Assembly (NCBI GenBank): GCA_049366815.1
Contig: JBMNCO010000191.1
Span: forward strand, 1 to 42,139
Length of the DNA stretch: 42,139 nucleotides
Reading direction: 5' to 3'
Source of the DNA: CAYNYM01 sp049366815
GTDB taxonomy: Bacteria > Desulfobacterota > DSM-4660 > Desulfatiglandales > HGW-15
Shown: in pieces, positions 1-7,266 of the stretch
Layout of the letters: each line of letters opens with the position of its first letter
How positions within the stretch are numbered: the stretch's first letter is position 1
Notes under the pieces: generated by a model
What the model was told of the DNA's origin: nothing
Databases searched by the model: none
Seen by the model: only the letters and a program-made list of their open reading frames with translations
Position numbers and translations under genes: made by a program

Positions 1-636
1 TTGTCATAACCGCGGGGTTTGAACTCCACTCCTGCCTCCGGAGAAATAAATGGGGCTAAAAATATATAACTGTTTAGCCCTTCGATTTAGGTTGGTTAGG
101 CTGCAGGCTAAAGGCTATGAGCAGTTTCCATCAAGAAATACATGATTTCTGGATGGTGCGGTCTGCTATCGGCATTCAGCACTCAGCAAAATGCCTTGTC
201 TTTGGAAAGCTTTTGCTGATAGCTGATCGCTGAGGGCTGTTAGCGCGAATCCGGGAATGCTCATTTCCGGATGTGCATCAGCCGATTCAAACGCTCTGAG
301 TTTCCTATGATCACACATGTTCCCTTCCTGCGACACCTCACAGCCTAAATGCCTAAAGCCTATCTGAGCAGTTACAAAGTTTCTGACCATCCCCTGTCAT
401 ATTTTTGCGCGACTACAGGGTAAAGGGGACGCGGCCCCTATCGGTTCAGGGAGCAGAAGGACAAAAAAACAGGTCAGACCCAAGCGGGTATCGCTCGGTT
501 TGAGCTGTGCGGGAGTATAGAAGGCGTGTCCCGGCTTGTCAAATATTTGATGAGGGATTTCTGCATCTGGGTGTGCCAAAGGGTCATGCATGAGGACGTT
601 TCATGAGGGAAGGATTCCTTACGGTATTCGCGCGGC
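1..636. other. Left-edge region without a convincing gene
   Basis: No reading frame here has both a ribosome binding site and a recognisable product. The first ~400 bases are rich in short related words built from CTAAAG, GCTGA and AGCAG. For example CTAAAGGCTATGAGCAG near 110-126 resembles CTAAAGCCTATCTGAGCAG near 353-371. They look like degenerate intergenic filler, not a tandem array. A short GC hairpin (AGGGG...CCCCT) lies near 425-440. The stretch follows the end of the minus-strand fdhD gene, so it could hold that transcript's 3' end, but I see no clear terminator. Confidence 0.5.
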
Positions 637-1407
637 TTACCCGATTCTTTCCGGATGGCAGTAACAGTTGAAACGCTGATGTCTTGTGAAACCGACCACG
701 GTCACGCCGGCCTTTTCTCCGGTATGGACCCCGGCCGATGTCGGGGCGGAAACAGAGGCGATGAGCGGTATGCCGACAATGGCGGCCTTATGAACCATGT
801 CCGCGGGCAGACGGCCGGATACGGCAAGCCAGGTGGCTGAAAAGTCCAGACCCGTTTTCAGGCCGCCCCCGATAACCTTATCCACCGAGTTGTGCCTTCC
901 GATGTCCTCGGCCGATACCAAGGGCCTGCCCTCCGGGGAGAAGAGAATCGCACAATGGGTGGCCCCGGTACAGTTGTAAAGAGGCATGTGGGATAGTTGT
1001 CGGACGCAATCGATCAATACCTTTACCGGGACCGAAAATTTTGCCTCCGCCTTCTTTTGAAAAAGGCGTGGATCTTTTTCCACGTCAATATTTTTGGTGC
1101 CGGTGGATTCGAGGAGGTTCAGGAAATCCTCCCCGATCCTCGCGTCCAATGCCCTCTCGATCAGGACATCGTCATCTTTGATGACGAGGGATGTGAGATC
1201 CTCGATTTTTTCTATGAGGCCCCGGGTCAACAAAAAACCAAGGACATACTCCTCAATCATGGAGGGGGAAAGTACGACCTGCAGAAAATCGCGACCGTCC
1301 AGGCGAATGGCCAGCCGGGATTCTCTGATCACAAGATCGTCCAGTTCCGTGCATCCGCCGCTTTCCGTATAACGGCGGATGTGTCTCGTCGTGGTCAAAT
1401 CGGCCAA
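637..1407 (-). CDS. fdhD: FdhD-type sulfurtransferase for formate dehydrogenase maturation
   Basis: FdhD proteins bind the molybdenum/tungsten bis-MGD cofactor and help pass sulfur to it before insertion into formate dehydrogenase in the cytoplasm. The family signature EDIGRHNSVDKVIG is present, as are the TGATH segment before it and the C-terminal FTRHQRFN...HPERI end. I chose the TTG at 1407 (256 aa) because GGAAAGGAG sits five bases before it. An upstream in-frame TTG at 1455 would add 16 residues but has no comparable site. One oddity stands out: the mobile loop that in E. coli FdhD carries the functional CxxC pair (CGVCG) reads ESTGTKN here, so both cysteines are missing. Other cysteines occur at NCTGATHC and in the C-terminal FNCYCHP. 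The gene lies about 90 bp after the radical SAM gene on the same strand and is probably co-transcribed. No formate dehydrogenase is in the window. Confidence 0.9.
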   Translation of the reverse strand: MADLTTTRHIRRYTESGGCTELDDLVIRESRLAIRLDGRDFLQVVLSPSMIEEYVLGFLLTRGLIEKIEDLTSLVIKDDDVLIERALDARIGEDFLNLLESTGTKNIDVEKDPRLFQKKAEAKFSVPVKVLIDCVRQLSHMPLYNCTGATHCAILFSPEGRPLVSAEDIGRHNSVDKVIGGGLKTGLDFSATWLAVSGRLPADMVHKAAIVGIPLIASVSAPTSAGVHTGEKAGVTVVGFTRHQRFNCYCHPERIG

Positions 1408-1500
1408 AGGTATCTCCTTTCCTCTCATGCCCCGGCAGGGCGTTATCTGCGGCAATGCCCCTCATCACTCCTCCCTGCGCCCTGAATGACACGTCCTCTG

Positions 1501-2445
1501 TTAAAGGGCGCGCATCCATTCGGGTCTGAGCCCGATCTCACCGCGCAAGGCGCTGTCTATCATGTCCAGGGCCTCCTGTTTACCCCTGGGGAGCCTGGCC
1601 TTGATGGGAAGGTAGTTGGAGGCATGGTTCGAGAAGAACAGGCCTCGGGTCAGATTGGTATGCGCGATCATTTCCCGCAATTCCTTGAGGAGTTCCTCCT
1701 CGGTGGGGACTTGGAATTCCCCCCTGCGGTATTCTTCATGGAGTTCAGTCCCGGGTTCGATCATGACCGTGAGCGCCCCGATGTAATGGGGATCCATTTC
1801 ACTGAGGAGTCTGCCTGTGGCCCTGGCGTGTTTCAAGGAACCTTCGCGACCGGCGATACCGAGAAGGACCGTGACGGAGAGCTTTATGCCGGCCTCTTTG
1901 ACCTTTCTCCCCATCTCGATGCAGGTCTCCGCCGTTGATCCCTTGCGGATCCTTTTTCTGACATCGTCGTCCCCTGTCTCCACTCCGAGATAGAGAATCC
2001 CCAGGCCGTTTTCTTTCAACGCCCGAAGTTGCTCGGCGGTCTTCATCTTGATCCCCTTGACATTGGCATAGGCCCCGACCCGCTTCACCCAGGGAAGGTG
2101 CTCTTTGATCCTGTCCAGAATCCACATGAGCCGTTTCTGGGGGATGATGAGGCAATCCCCATCCATGAGAAAAACCTTTTCCTGCCGTCTCATATGCTTT
2201 GAGGCAAAGAGGATGTCGCTCAGAATCGTATCATTGTCCTTGATCGCAAATCGCTTGTCTTTATAGGTCCCACAGAAGGTGCATTTGTTGTGGGAACACC
2301 CCAATGTGACCTGAAGCAGGATGCTGAAGGCCTCACTGGGTGGCCTGATGCAGAACCCTTCATAGTGCATGCCTTGACTTTCAATCGGAGATGCCATTGA
2401 CCTGTTCACCGCCTTTTTGTGTCGTCGGATGCGATAGATCCGCAT
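1501..2445 (-). CDS. Radical SAM protein of unknown substrate
   Basis: This 314-residue protein carries a radical SAM iron-sulfur motif near residue 50, GCSHNKCTFCGTYKDKRF. The three cysteines are spaced C-x4-C-x2-C, one residue longer than the common CX3CX2C. This GCSHN-x-CTFC form is found in a family of stand-alone radical SAM proteins related to the HemN/Elp3-type enzymes. Later segments (LYLGVETGDDDVRKRIRKG, VTVLLGIAGREGS) match the GxE and beta-strand motifs of the radical SAM barrel. It would cleave S-adenosylmethionine to a 5'-deoxyadenosyl radical; the substrate is unknown. The start is uncertain: ATG at 2445 lacks a clear ribosome binding site, and in-frame ATGs lie at residues 17 and 26. 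It precedes fdhD on the same strand, but this does not prove a role in formate dehydrogenase maturation. Confidence 0.8.
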   Translation of the reverse strand: MRIYRIRRHKKAVNRSMASPIESQGMHYEGFCIRPPSEAFSILLQVTLGCSHNKCTFCGTYKDKRFAIKDNDTILSDILFASKHMRRQEKVFLMDGDCLIIPQKRLMWILDRIKEHLPWVKRVGAYANVKGIKMKTAEQLRALKENGLGILYLGVETGDDDVRKRIRKGSTAETCIEMGRKVKEAGIKLSVTVLLGIAGREGSLKHARATGRLLSEMDPHYIGALTVMIEPGTELHEEYRRGEFQVPTEEELLKELREMIAHTNLTRGLFFSNHASNYLPIKARLPRGKQEALDMIDSALRGEIGLRPEWMRAL

Positions 2446-2816
2446 GAGTCCGAATCCATCGCGTTTTGAGTTTCAGGTGACTTTGAACCTCCCTGCAAGG
2501 CCTTTTCCCGACCTTTTACGGGCCGTCCATCTATCCTTGGTCCATGTCCCCTGCGGTCCCTATGCAAAAGAGAGTTTTTATCTATACACTATAAGTCAAG
2601 AAGGTGAAAAGTCAAACAGGCATGTCTTCGTGACGAGAGGGATCCTTGAGTGATGGGATGGGAAATGTCGTGGCAGGTCGATCCGGTGGTGCAACAAATG
2701 ATTCTTGAATAAGAAGGCCTATTAGTATAAGTTCAATCCATCTGCTTTTCTCTGCAAAGGGGCCTAACACCAGGGATTGCAGCGTAATTCGCATACAAAG
2801 GACAAAGGAGAGTAAT
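2446..2816. promoter_or_regulatory. Divergent intergenic region, weak promoter candidates
   Basis: This ~370 bp gap separates the minus-strand radical SAM gene from the plus-strand MBL hydrolase gene, so both promoters should lie here. On the plus strand TTGAAT (2705-2710) is followed after 15 bases by TATAAG (2726-2731), a weak sigma-70-like pair. Around 2575-2600 an AT-rich stretch (TTTTTATCTATACACTATA) could serve the minus strand. No coding frame here has supporting features. Confidence 0.3.
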
Positions 2817-3542
2817 ATGCCCCAAGTCACAGACGGTGTTTATTTTATTCCGGGTCAGGACGATTTCATCCCCGATTCCCATGTTTACCTGATCGGGAAA
2901 CCGGATTCAGGAGATCTTTCGATGATCGATGCGGGTCTTATGGGAAAGGGTGCCTACAAGGTGAAGAGCATCCAGGATTTTGGGATCCCGCTGGAAGATG
3001 TCAAAAGGGTGATCATGAGTCATACCCATCTCGATCATATCGGGTGCCTGGGGGAAATCAAACAGACCATGCCCTGGGTGGAACTCTGGGTCCATGAATC
3101 CGAGGCCGATCCCCTGGAATCCGGTGATGAGAGGATTGTTCACGGCATGGAGATGTTCAGAGCCATGGTACAGGACCAATACCATGTCAAACCGGGGGAT
3201 TTTACCTTTCGGGTCGACCGGAAGCTTCGGGATGCCGAGAGGTTGGAAATCGGCGGCATGGCCTGGGAGGTGCTCCACGTGCCCGGGCATTCCGCAGGGT
3301 CCATCGCCCTGTACGGTGCCGGAAAAAGGATACTCATCCCAGGAGATACGGTCTATGCAGACTATGCCATCGGGCGGTTTGATCTTCACAGCGCCAGTGG
3401 AACGGCCCTGAAGGAGTCTCTGGAACGGCTTGCAGGGTTGGACGTGGATCTCCTTCTGCCGGGACACAACCGAATCATGACGGGAGTGCCCGATGGATAT
3501 ATCACCGAAACGGTCAGGCAGTGGGGTCCCTACCTGGTCTGA
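2817..3542 (+). CDS. Metallo-beta-lactamase-fold hydrolase
   Basis: The protein has 241 residues and no signal peptide, so it should act in the cytoplasm. It has the MBL-fold metal ligands in order: H69-T-H71-L-D73-H74 (SHTHLDHIG), H158 in VPGHSAGS, D177 in IPGDTVY, and H217 in LLPGHNR. This is the glyoxalase II-like type of site, able to bind two metal ions, usually zinc or iron. Proteins of this general type hydrolyse thioesters, phosphodiesters or lactones, and the substrate cannot be told from sequence. The ATG is well supported by AAAGGAG six bases upstream. sufC follows 119 bp downstream on the same strand, so read-through into the Fe-S assembly genes is possible, but a shared function is only a guess. 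Confidence 0.85.
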   Translation: MPQVTDGVYFIPGQDDFIPDSHVYLIGKPDSGDLSMIDAGLMGKGAYKVKSIQDFGIPLEDVKRVIMSHTHLDHIGCLGEIKQTMPWVELWVHESEADPLESGDERIVHGMEMFRAMVQDQYHVKPGDFTFRVDRKLRDAERLEIGGMAWEVLHVPGHSAGSIALYGAGKRILIPGDTVYADYAIGRFDLHSASGTALKESLERLAGLDVDLLLPGHNRIMTGVPDGYITETVRQWGPYLV

Positions 3543-3661
3543 AGACCCCGTGGCCGCACGGCAACAAAGAGACGGGTGACATTCAACACGGTGCAGCATG
3601 AAAGCGTGACAGCGCATTGTTTGTCGCCCTTTGCCTGCTGCATTTTTTGAGGAGAAGAACG

Positions 3662-4426
3662 ATGCTCTTAATCGAAGATCTTAAGGTGGAACTGGCGGAC
3701 AAAATGATCCTGAAACAGATCGATCTCGAGATTCAGCCGGGGGAGACCCACATCCTTTTTGGTCCCAACGGGTCAGGAAAGACCTCCCTGCTCATGACCA
3801 TCATGGGCTACCCTCAATATAGGGTGGTTTCCGGAAAAATCATGTTTAAGGGAGAGGATATCACCCGTATGCCCATCAACGAACGGGCCGCAATGGGTAT
3901 CGGCATGTCCTACCAGCGCCCCCCGACCATCAACGGACTCAAGACCCGGCAGATGGTCCGAATTTGTGGCAAAGAGAATGTGGACGAAGAGGCCCTGGCC
4001 GAAAGGGTCAATTTCCGGGATTTCCTGGAACGGGATGTGAATGCGGGATTTTCAGGTGGTGAGATCAAGCGGTCCGAACTCCTCCAACTGATGGCCCAGG
4101 ATCCGGATCTGATGCTTTTTGATGAACCCGAATCCGGTGTCGATATGGAGAATATTTCACTGGTGGGAAAGGCCATCGCATCCCTGCTGCAAAAGGATAT
4201 CATACCGAACCACGTCAAAACCATGTTGCAGAAGAAACGCGAAAGGACCAAGATGGGTCTGATCATCACCCATACCGGATACATCCTGGACTATGTGAAC
4301 GCAGACAAAGGTCAGGTGCTCTTTGACGGGAGGCTGAGTTGTGTGAGCAACCCCCGGGAGATCTTGAGTTGCGTGGGTGAGTCGGGATATGAGGAGTGCG
4401 TGAGATGCATAACAGAAATGAACTGA
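3662..4426 (+). CDS. sufC: SufC-type Fe-S cluster assembly ATPase
   Basis: SufC is the ABC-type ATPase that drives conformational change of the SufB/SufBD scaffold during iron-sulfur cluster assembly in the cytoplasm. All ABC motifs are present: Walker A GPNGSGKTS (residues 34-42), Q-loop MSYQRPPT, signature FSGGEIKRSEL, Walker B LMLFDEPESGVD and an H-loop in IITHTG. There is no membrane partner. The start at 3662 is set by GAGGAG eight bases upstream; an in-frame ATG at 3617 would add 15 residues with no ribosome binding site. The segment KDIIPNHVKTMLQKKRERT before the H-loop is somewhat longer than in E. coli SufC. The coding end overlaps sufB by 22 bases, so the two are translationally coupled. 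No sufS, sufE, sufU, sufD or Rrf2 regulator lies nearby. Confidence 0.93.
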   Translation: MLLIEDLKVELADKMILKQIDLEIQPGETHILFGPNGSGKTSLLMTIMGYPQYRVVSGKIMFKGEDITRMPINERAAMGIGMSYQRPPTINGLKTRQMVRICGKENVDEEALAERVNFRDFLERDVNAGFSGGEIKRSELLQLMAQDPDLMLFDEPESGVDMENISLVGKAIASLLQKDIIPNHVKTMLQKKRERTKMGLIITHTGYILDYVNADKGQVLFDGRLSCVSNPREILSCVGESGYEECVRCITEMN

Positions 4427-5631
4427 AAGAAAGAGCGCTGCAGGCGAAAGACAAGAAGGCCGACATCGGCACGGACGTGAATCTGGGTGAATTCGATTCG
4501 GCACCCGTCCCCCATTCCTATATGGCGGACGAAGACCTTTGCGCCATGCCCCGGGAGGAACAGCAACATCTCATCATGGCCGGTCTGGATGTCACCAAAA
4601 AGGGCAGGGGGGGGACCTTCTTCCAAAAGGATACGGCCGTGATCCACTGCCATGCCCAACAGGAGGGTATCGAGGTTGTTCCCATCCAAAAGGCCCTGGA
4701 GGAATATGACTGGATCAGGGATTATTACTGGAAGCTGGCGACCGTAGATACGGACAAGTATACGGCGGCCGCGGAACTGGGTCTGCATGACGGGTATGTG
4801 ATCAGGGCCCTGCCCGGAAGCAGATCCGTATATCCGATCCAGGCCTGCCTCTACCTGGACAAGGAGGGGCTCCAGCAGAACGTCCACAATATCATCATCG
4901 CCGAAGAGGATTCGGAACTCCATGTGATTACGGGCTGTGCCACGTCTCCCCATATGCGAAGGGGACTGCATGTCGGGGTCTCGGAATTTTACATCAAGAA
5001 GAACGCCAAGATGAGCTTCACCATGATTCACAACTGGGCCGAGGATATGGTGGTCCGTCCCCGATCCGTGGCCCGGGTGGAGGAGGGCGGGCTTTTCCTC
5101 AACAACTACATCTCCATGAAACCCGTCCGTTCGGTCCAGATGTATCCCACCACCTACCTGGTGGGGGAGGATGCCGTGGCGCGTTTCTACAGCATCATTG
5201 TCGGCAGTCCTGGCTCGGAACTGGACCTTGGGGGCAGGATATACCTCCAGAACAAGGGTAACCGGGCCGAGATTATCGCCAGGACCATCAGTAACGGCGG
5301 GAGGATCATCAACCGCGGCCACCTCATCGGTGAGGTCCCGGAGATCAAGGCACACCTGGAGTGCCGGGGGCTGCTTCTAAACGGCGGCCTGATTCACGCC
5401 ATACCGGAGCTGGAAGGTCATGTGGACGGCGTGGAGATGTCCCATGAGGCGGCCGTCGGTAAGATCGCTCAAGAGGAAATCGCCTATCTCATGAGCCGAG
5501 GCCTGAGCGAGGACGAGGCCACGGCCACGATCGTCAGGGGCTTCCTGAGTGTGGATATCCCCGGGTTGCCGCCGCAACTCCAGGCGGAGATCGATAGGGC
5601 CGTTGAGGAAAGCGATAAGGATATGATGTGA
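4405..5631 (+). CDS. sufB: SufB/SufD-family Fe-S scaffold protein
   Basis: This 408-residue SufBD-fold protein is the partner of SufC in building Fe-S clusters. The family's beta-helix core (roughly residues 130-360, e.g. NKGNRAEIIARTISNGGRI) is followed by the typical C-terminal helices with AAVGKIAQEEIAYLMSRGLSEDE. The start is ATG 4405, eight bases after GAGGAG; an in-frame GTG lies at 4396. A single SufB-like protein paired with SufC and no SufD matches the reduced SufBC (also called SMS) systems of archaea and anaerobic bacteria, in which SufB is thought to act as a homodimer. The gene ends in front of a large hairpin (5633-5699) and is therefore probably the last gene of its transcript. 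I use sufB instead of sufD because it is the only family member here. Confidence 0.88.
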   Translation: MHNRNELKERALQAKDKKADIGTDVNLGEFDSAPVPHSYMADEDLCAMPREEQQHLIMAGLDVTKKGRGGTFFQKDTAVIHCHAQQEGIEVVPIQKALEEYDWIRDYYWKLATVDTDKYTAAAELGLHDGYVIRALPGSRSVYPIQACLYLDKEGLQQNVHNIIIAEEDSELHVITGCATSPHMRRGLHVGVSEFYIKKNAKMSFTMIHNWAEDMVVRPRSVARVEEGGLFLNNYISMKPVRSVQMYPTTYLVGEDAVARFYSIIVGSPGSELDLGGRIYLQNKGNRAEIIARTISNGGRIINRGHLIGEVPEIKAHLECRGLLLNGGLIHAIPELEGHVDGVEMSHEAAVGKIAQEEIAYLMSRGLSEDEATATIVRGFLSVDIPGLPPQLQAEIDRAVEESDKDMM

Positions 5632-5632
5632 G

Positions 5633-5699
5633 CCCTGCAAAAAAATCTCATCACGGGGGATCCTCAACCTGTCCGCCGGGCCGCGATTTTTTTACAGGG
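5633..5699. terminator. Long A/T-flanked hairpin between convergent genes
   Basis: CCCTGCAAAAAAATC (5633-5647) pairs with GATTTTTTTACAGGG (5685-5699) at 14 of 15 positions, with a 37-base loop that contains GGATCC. It begins one base after the sufB stop codon and precedes the end of the minus-strand gene that stops at 5867. The A7 run on one side and the T7 run on the other would let it end transcription from both directions. The long loop is unusual for an intrinsic terminator. Confidence 0.5.
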
Positions 5700-5866
5700 G
5701 GATATCGGGCACAATCCTGCCCCATCTTTGTCATTGTACCTGAGATTGTTTGATAGTTTGTATGAGTTCAGGCGTTTGAAAGAGGCCGGCAATTTGGGCC
5801 ATGGTCCCTCCGTAATGGGATAATTTTCGAAAGCCCAAAGTGTTACGATATGTTAAGGTTGGACTC

Positions 5867-6424
5867 CTATCCCTGCGGGATCAGGCGGAGGCGGGCCGGG
5901 ATGTCCCATTTTTCCATGAGTCTTGCCGCGCCCGGAGGGACCAGCGCTTCCCAGGGCTCTCCATCGGCCATGCGCCTTCGAATATCAGACGCCCTCAATC
6001 CCTTCCGCTCGGCGGGCCTTCTCCAGAGTATCTCGGTCCGGAGCCCGAGGGATTCAAATTTTGCGAGCTTTCTTTCGCCCCAGGAGTCGTAGATAGTCAG
6101 AAAGAATACGGCGTCCATGGGAACGTAGTACCGGTAGAGTTCCGGGAAATTGATGGGAAAGGGAACGACCGAGAAATCGTCGGAGGATAGTCCCTCGTCT
6201 CTCAAGACCGTTCGAATCAAGGCATAACGCTCAAAATAGGTGAGGGGATTGGATGAAGGGCGACTGCGTTCAGGGTCCGAGGGATCGTCCCGGGTCAGGG
6301 AAGGATCGGGGTTCGTGATTCCGATGATCAGGTGACGACAGGCGGCCTTCCCTGCCATGAGGTACTTGAGGTGATCGTTATGCATCACCTGAAAACGACC
6401 GTGAATGACTCCCTGCTCATGCAT
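5867..6424 (-). CDS. NMN-adenylyltransferase-like nucleotidyltransferase
   Basis: This ~185-residue protein belongs to the cytidylyltransferase-like HIGH superfamily. The N-terminal nucleotide-binding motif is GRFQVMHNDHLKYL, where the usual HxGH reads HNDH. The C-terminal GLRASDIRRRM stands where the family has ISxTxxR. The overall shape (GRFQ start, ITNPDPS, FPINFPELYRYYVP) is closest to archaeal-type nicotinamide mononucleotide adenylyltransferases (NadM), which make NAD+ from NMN and ATP. The specificity is inferred. I chose ATG 6424 because it places the first beta strand close to the N-terminus and a G-rich stretch lies eight bases before it; an in-frame GTG at 6454 would add ten residues. 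It converges on sufB. Confidence 0.72.
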   Translation of the reverse strand: MHEQGVIHGRFQVMHNDHLKYLMAGKAACRHLIIGITNPDPSLTRDDPSDPERSRPSSNPLTYFERYALIRTVLRDEGLSSDDFSVVPFPINFPELYRYYVPMDAVFFLTIYDSWGERKLAKFESLGLRTEILWRRPAERKGLRASDIRRRMADGEPWEALVPPGAARLMEKWDIPARLRLIPQG

Positions 6425-6686
6425 GGCAGGATATCCCCCCGGGTAATGAAACACCTCGTTGACCTTGACGAACCAAGCAGATACATTGGTTTTGCCCGAA
6501 GAAGACTATTATCAACGACGTGAAGTTACATGATGACACAAGGGCGGCTTTCACTCAAGTGCGAAGAAGACGCCCGAAAACCGCGGCGGATCTCGGAAAA
6601 TGGGCACTGAAGATGGCTGCGCACTTTTGGATACACATGCCGGCCATGAAGCAGCATCACTGATATCACATTGATAAAATTATGAA

Positions 6687-6715
6687 TTGACACCCAGTGA
6701 CCCTTTTATTATAGT
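6687..6715 (+). promoter_or_regulatory. Strong sigma-70-type promoter for the rpiB-glyA run
   Basis: TTGACA (6687-6692) and TATAGT (6710-6715) are separated by exactly 17 bases, giving eleven of twelve consensus positions. Transcription would begin near 6722, leaving a 5' leader of about 100 bases before rpiB. This is the clearest promoter in the window and probably serves rpiB, glyA, the dCMP deaminase gene and nrdR, perhaps reaching the rib genes. Confidence 0.75.
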
Positions 6716-6821
6716 CCCCGAAAATATTGACCACATAAGAGGAATATTTTTTGAGCCTTCCTTCAGGGTCGTCTTTTTCGTCCGGTCATACGGCATTGTT
6801 ACATTCATAAGGATATCACCC

Positions 6822-7253
6822 ATGAGAATCATTATCGGGTCGGATCATGCCGGATTCGATCTCAAGGAGATTTGCCGGGAGTTTTTGGAGAATTCCCCCA
6901 ATTATCAGTTGACGGATGCAGGCGTCTTCAGCCGGGAATCGGCGGATTATCCGAAGATCGCCCACAGGGTGGCCCGTTCGGTGGCCGAAGGGGAGTACGA
7001 CAGGGGACTATTGATCTGCGGGTCGGGGATCGGCATGTCTATCGTGGCCAACCGTTACAGGGGCGTACGTGCGGCGCTTTGCCATAACGTCTATCTGGCG
7101 CGCATGAGCCGTCTTCACAACGACGCCAATATCCTGGTCATGGGGGGGCGTGTCAATGGACCCGGCATCGCGACGGAAATGCTGAAAACATTTTTGGAAA
7201 CGGAATTTGAAGGGGGCCGCCACAAATCAAGACTGGATCAGATCGATGGGTGA
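6822..7253 (+). CDS. rpiB: Ribose-5-phosphate isomerase B
   Basis: RpiB interconverts ribose 5-phosphate and ribulose 5-phosphate in the pentose phosphate pathway. At 143 residues it has the usual length. It shows the N-terminal IIIGSDHAGFDLK motif, the catalytic-cysteine segment GLLICGSGIGMSIVANR and the conserved HNVYLARMSRLHNDANIL. The start at ATG 6822 is supported by AAGGAT seven bases upstream. The frame stays open upstream but has no site there. Ribulose 5-phosphate is also the second substrate of the riboflavin pathway encoded downstream, so the position at the head of this run is metabolically sensible. glyA starts 13 bases after the stop. Confidence 0.95.
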   Translation: MRIIIGSDHAGFDLKEICREFLENSPNYQLTDAGVFSRESADYPKIAHRVARSVAEGEYDRGLLICGSGIGMSIVANRYRGVRAALCHNVYLARMSRLHNDANILVMGGRVNGPGIATEMLKTFLETEFEGGRHKSRLDQIDG

Positions 7254-7266
7254 GGGGAACGTGTTT

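Noticed and set aside
1..60. GTTTGAACTCC near the left edge resembles a tRNA/tmRNA T-loop
   Set aside because: The flanking bases do not form a T stem, and no acceptor or anticodon arm is present.
397..591. 64-codon minus-strand frame after fdhD
   Set aside because: No ribosome binding site, proline-rich low-complexity product, no family recognised.
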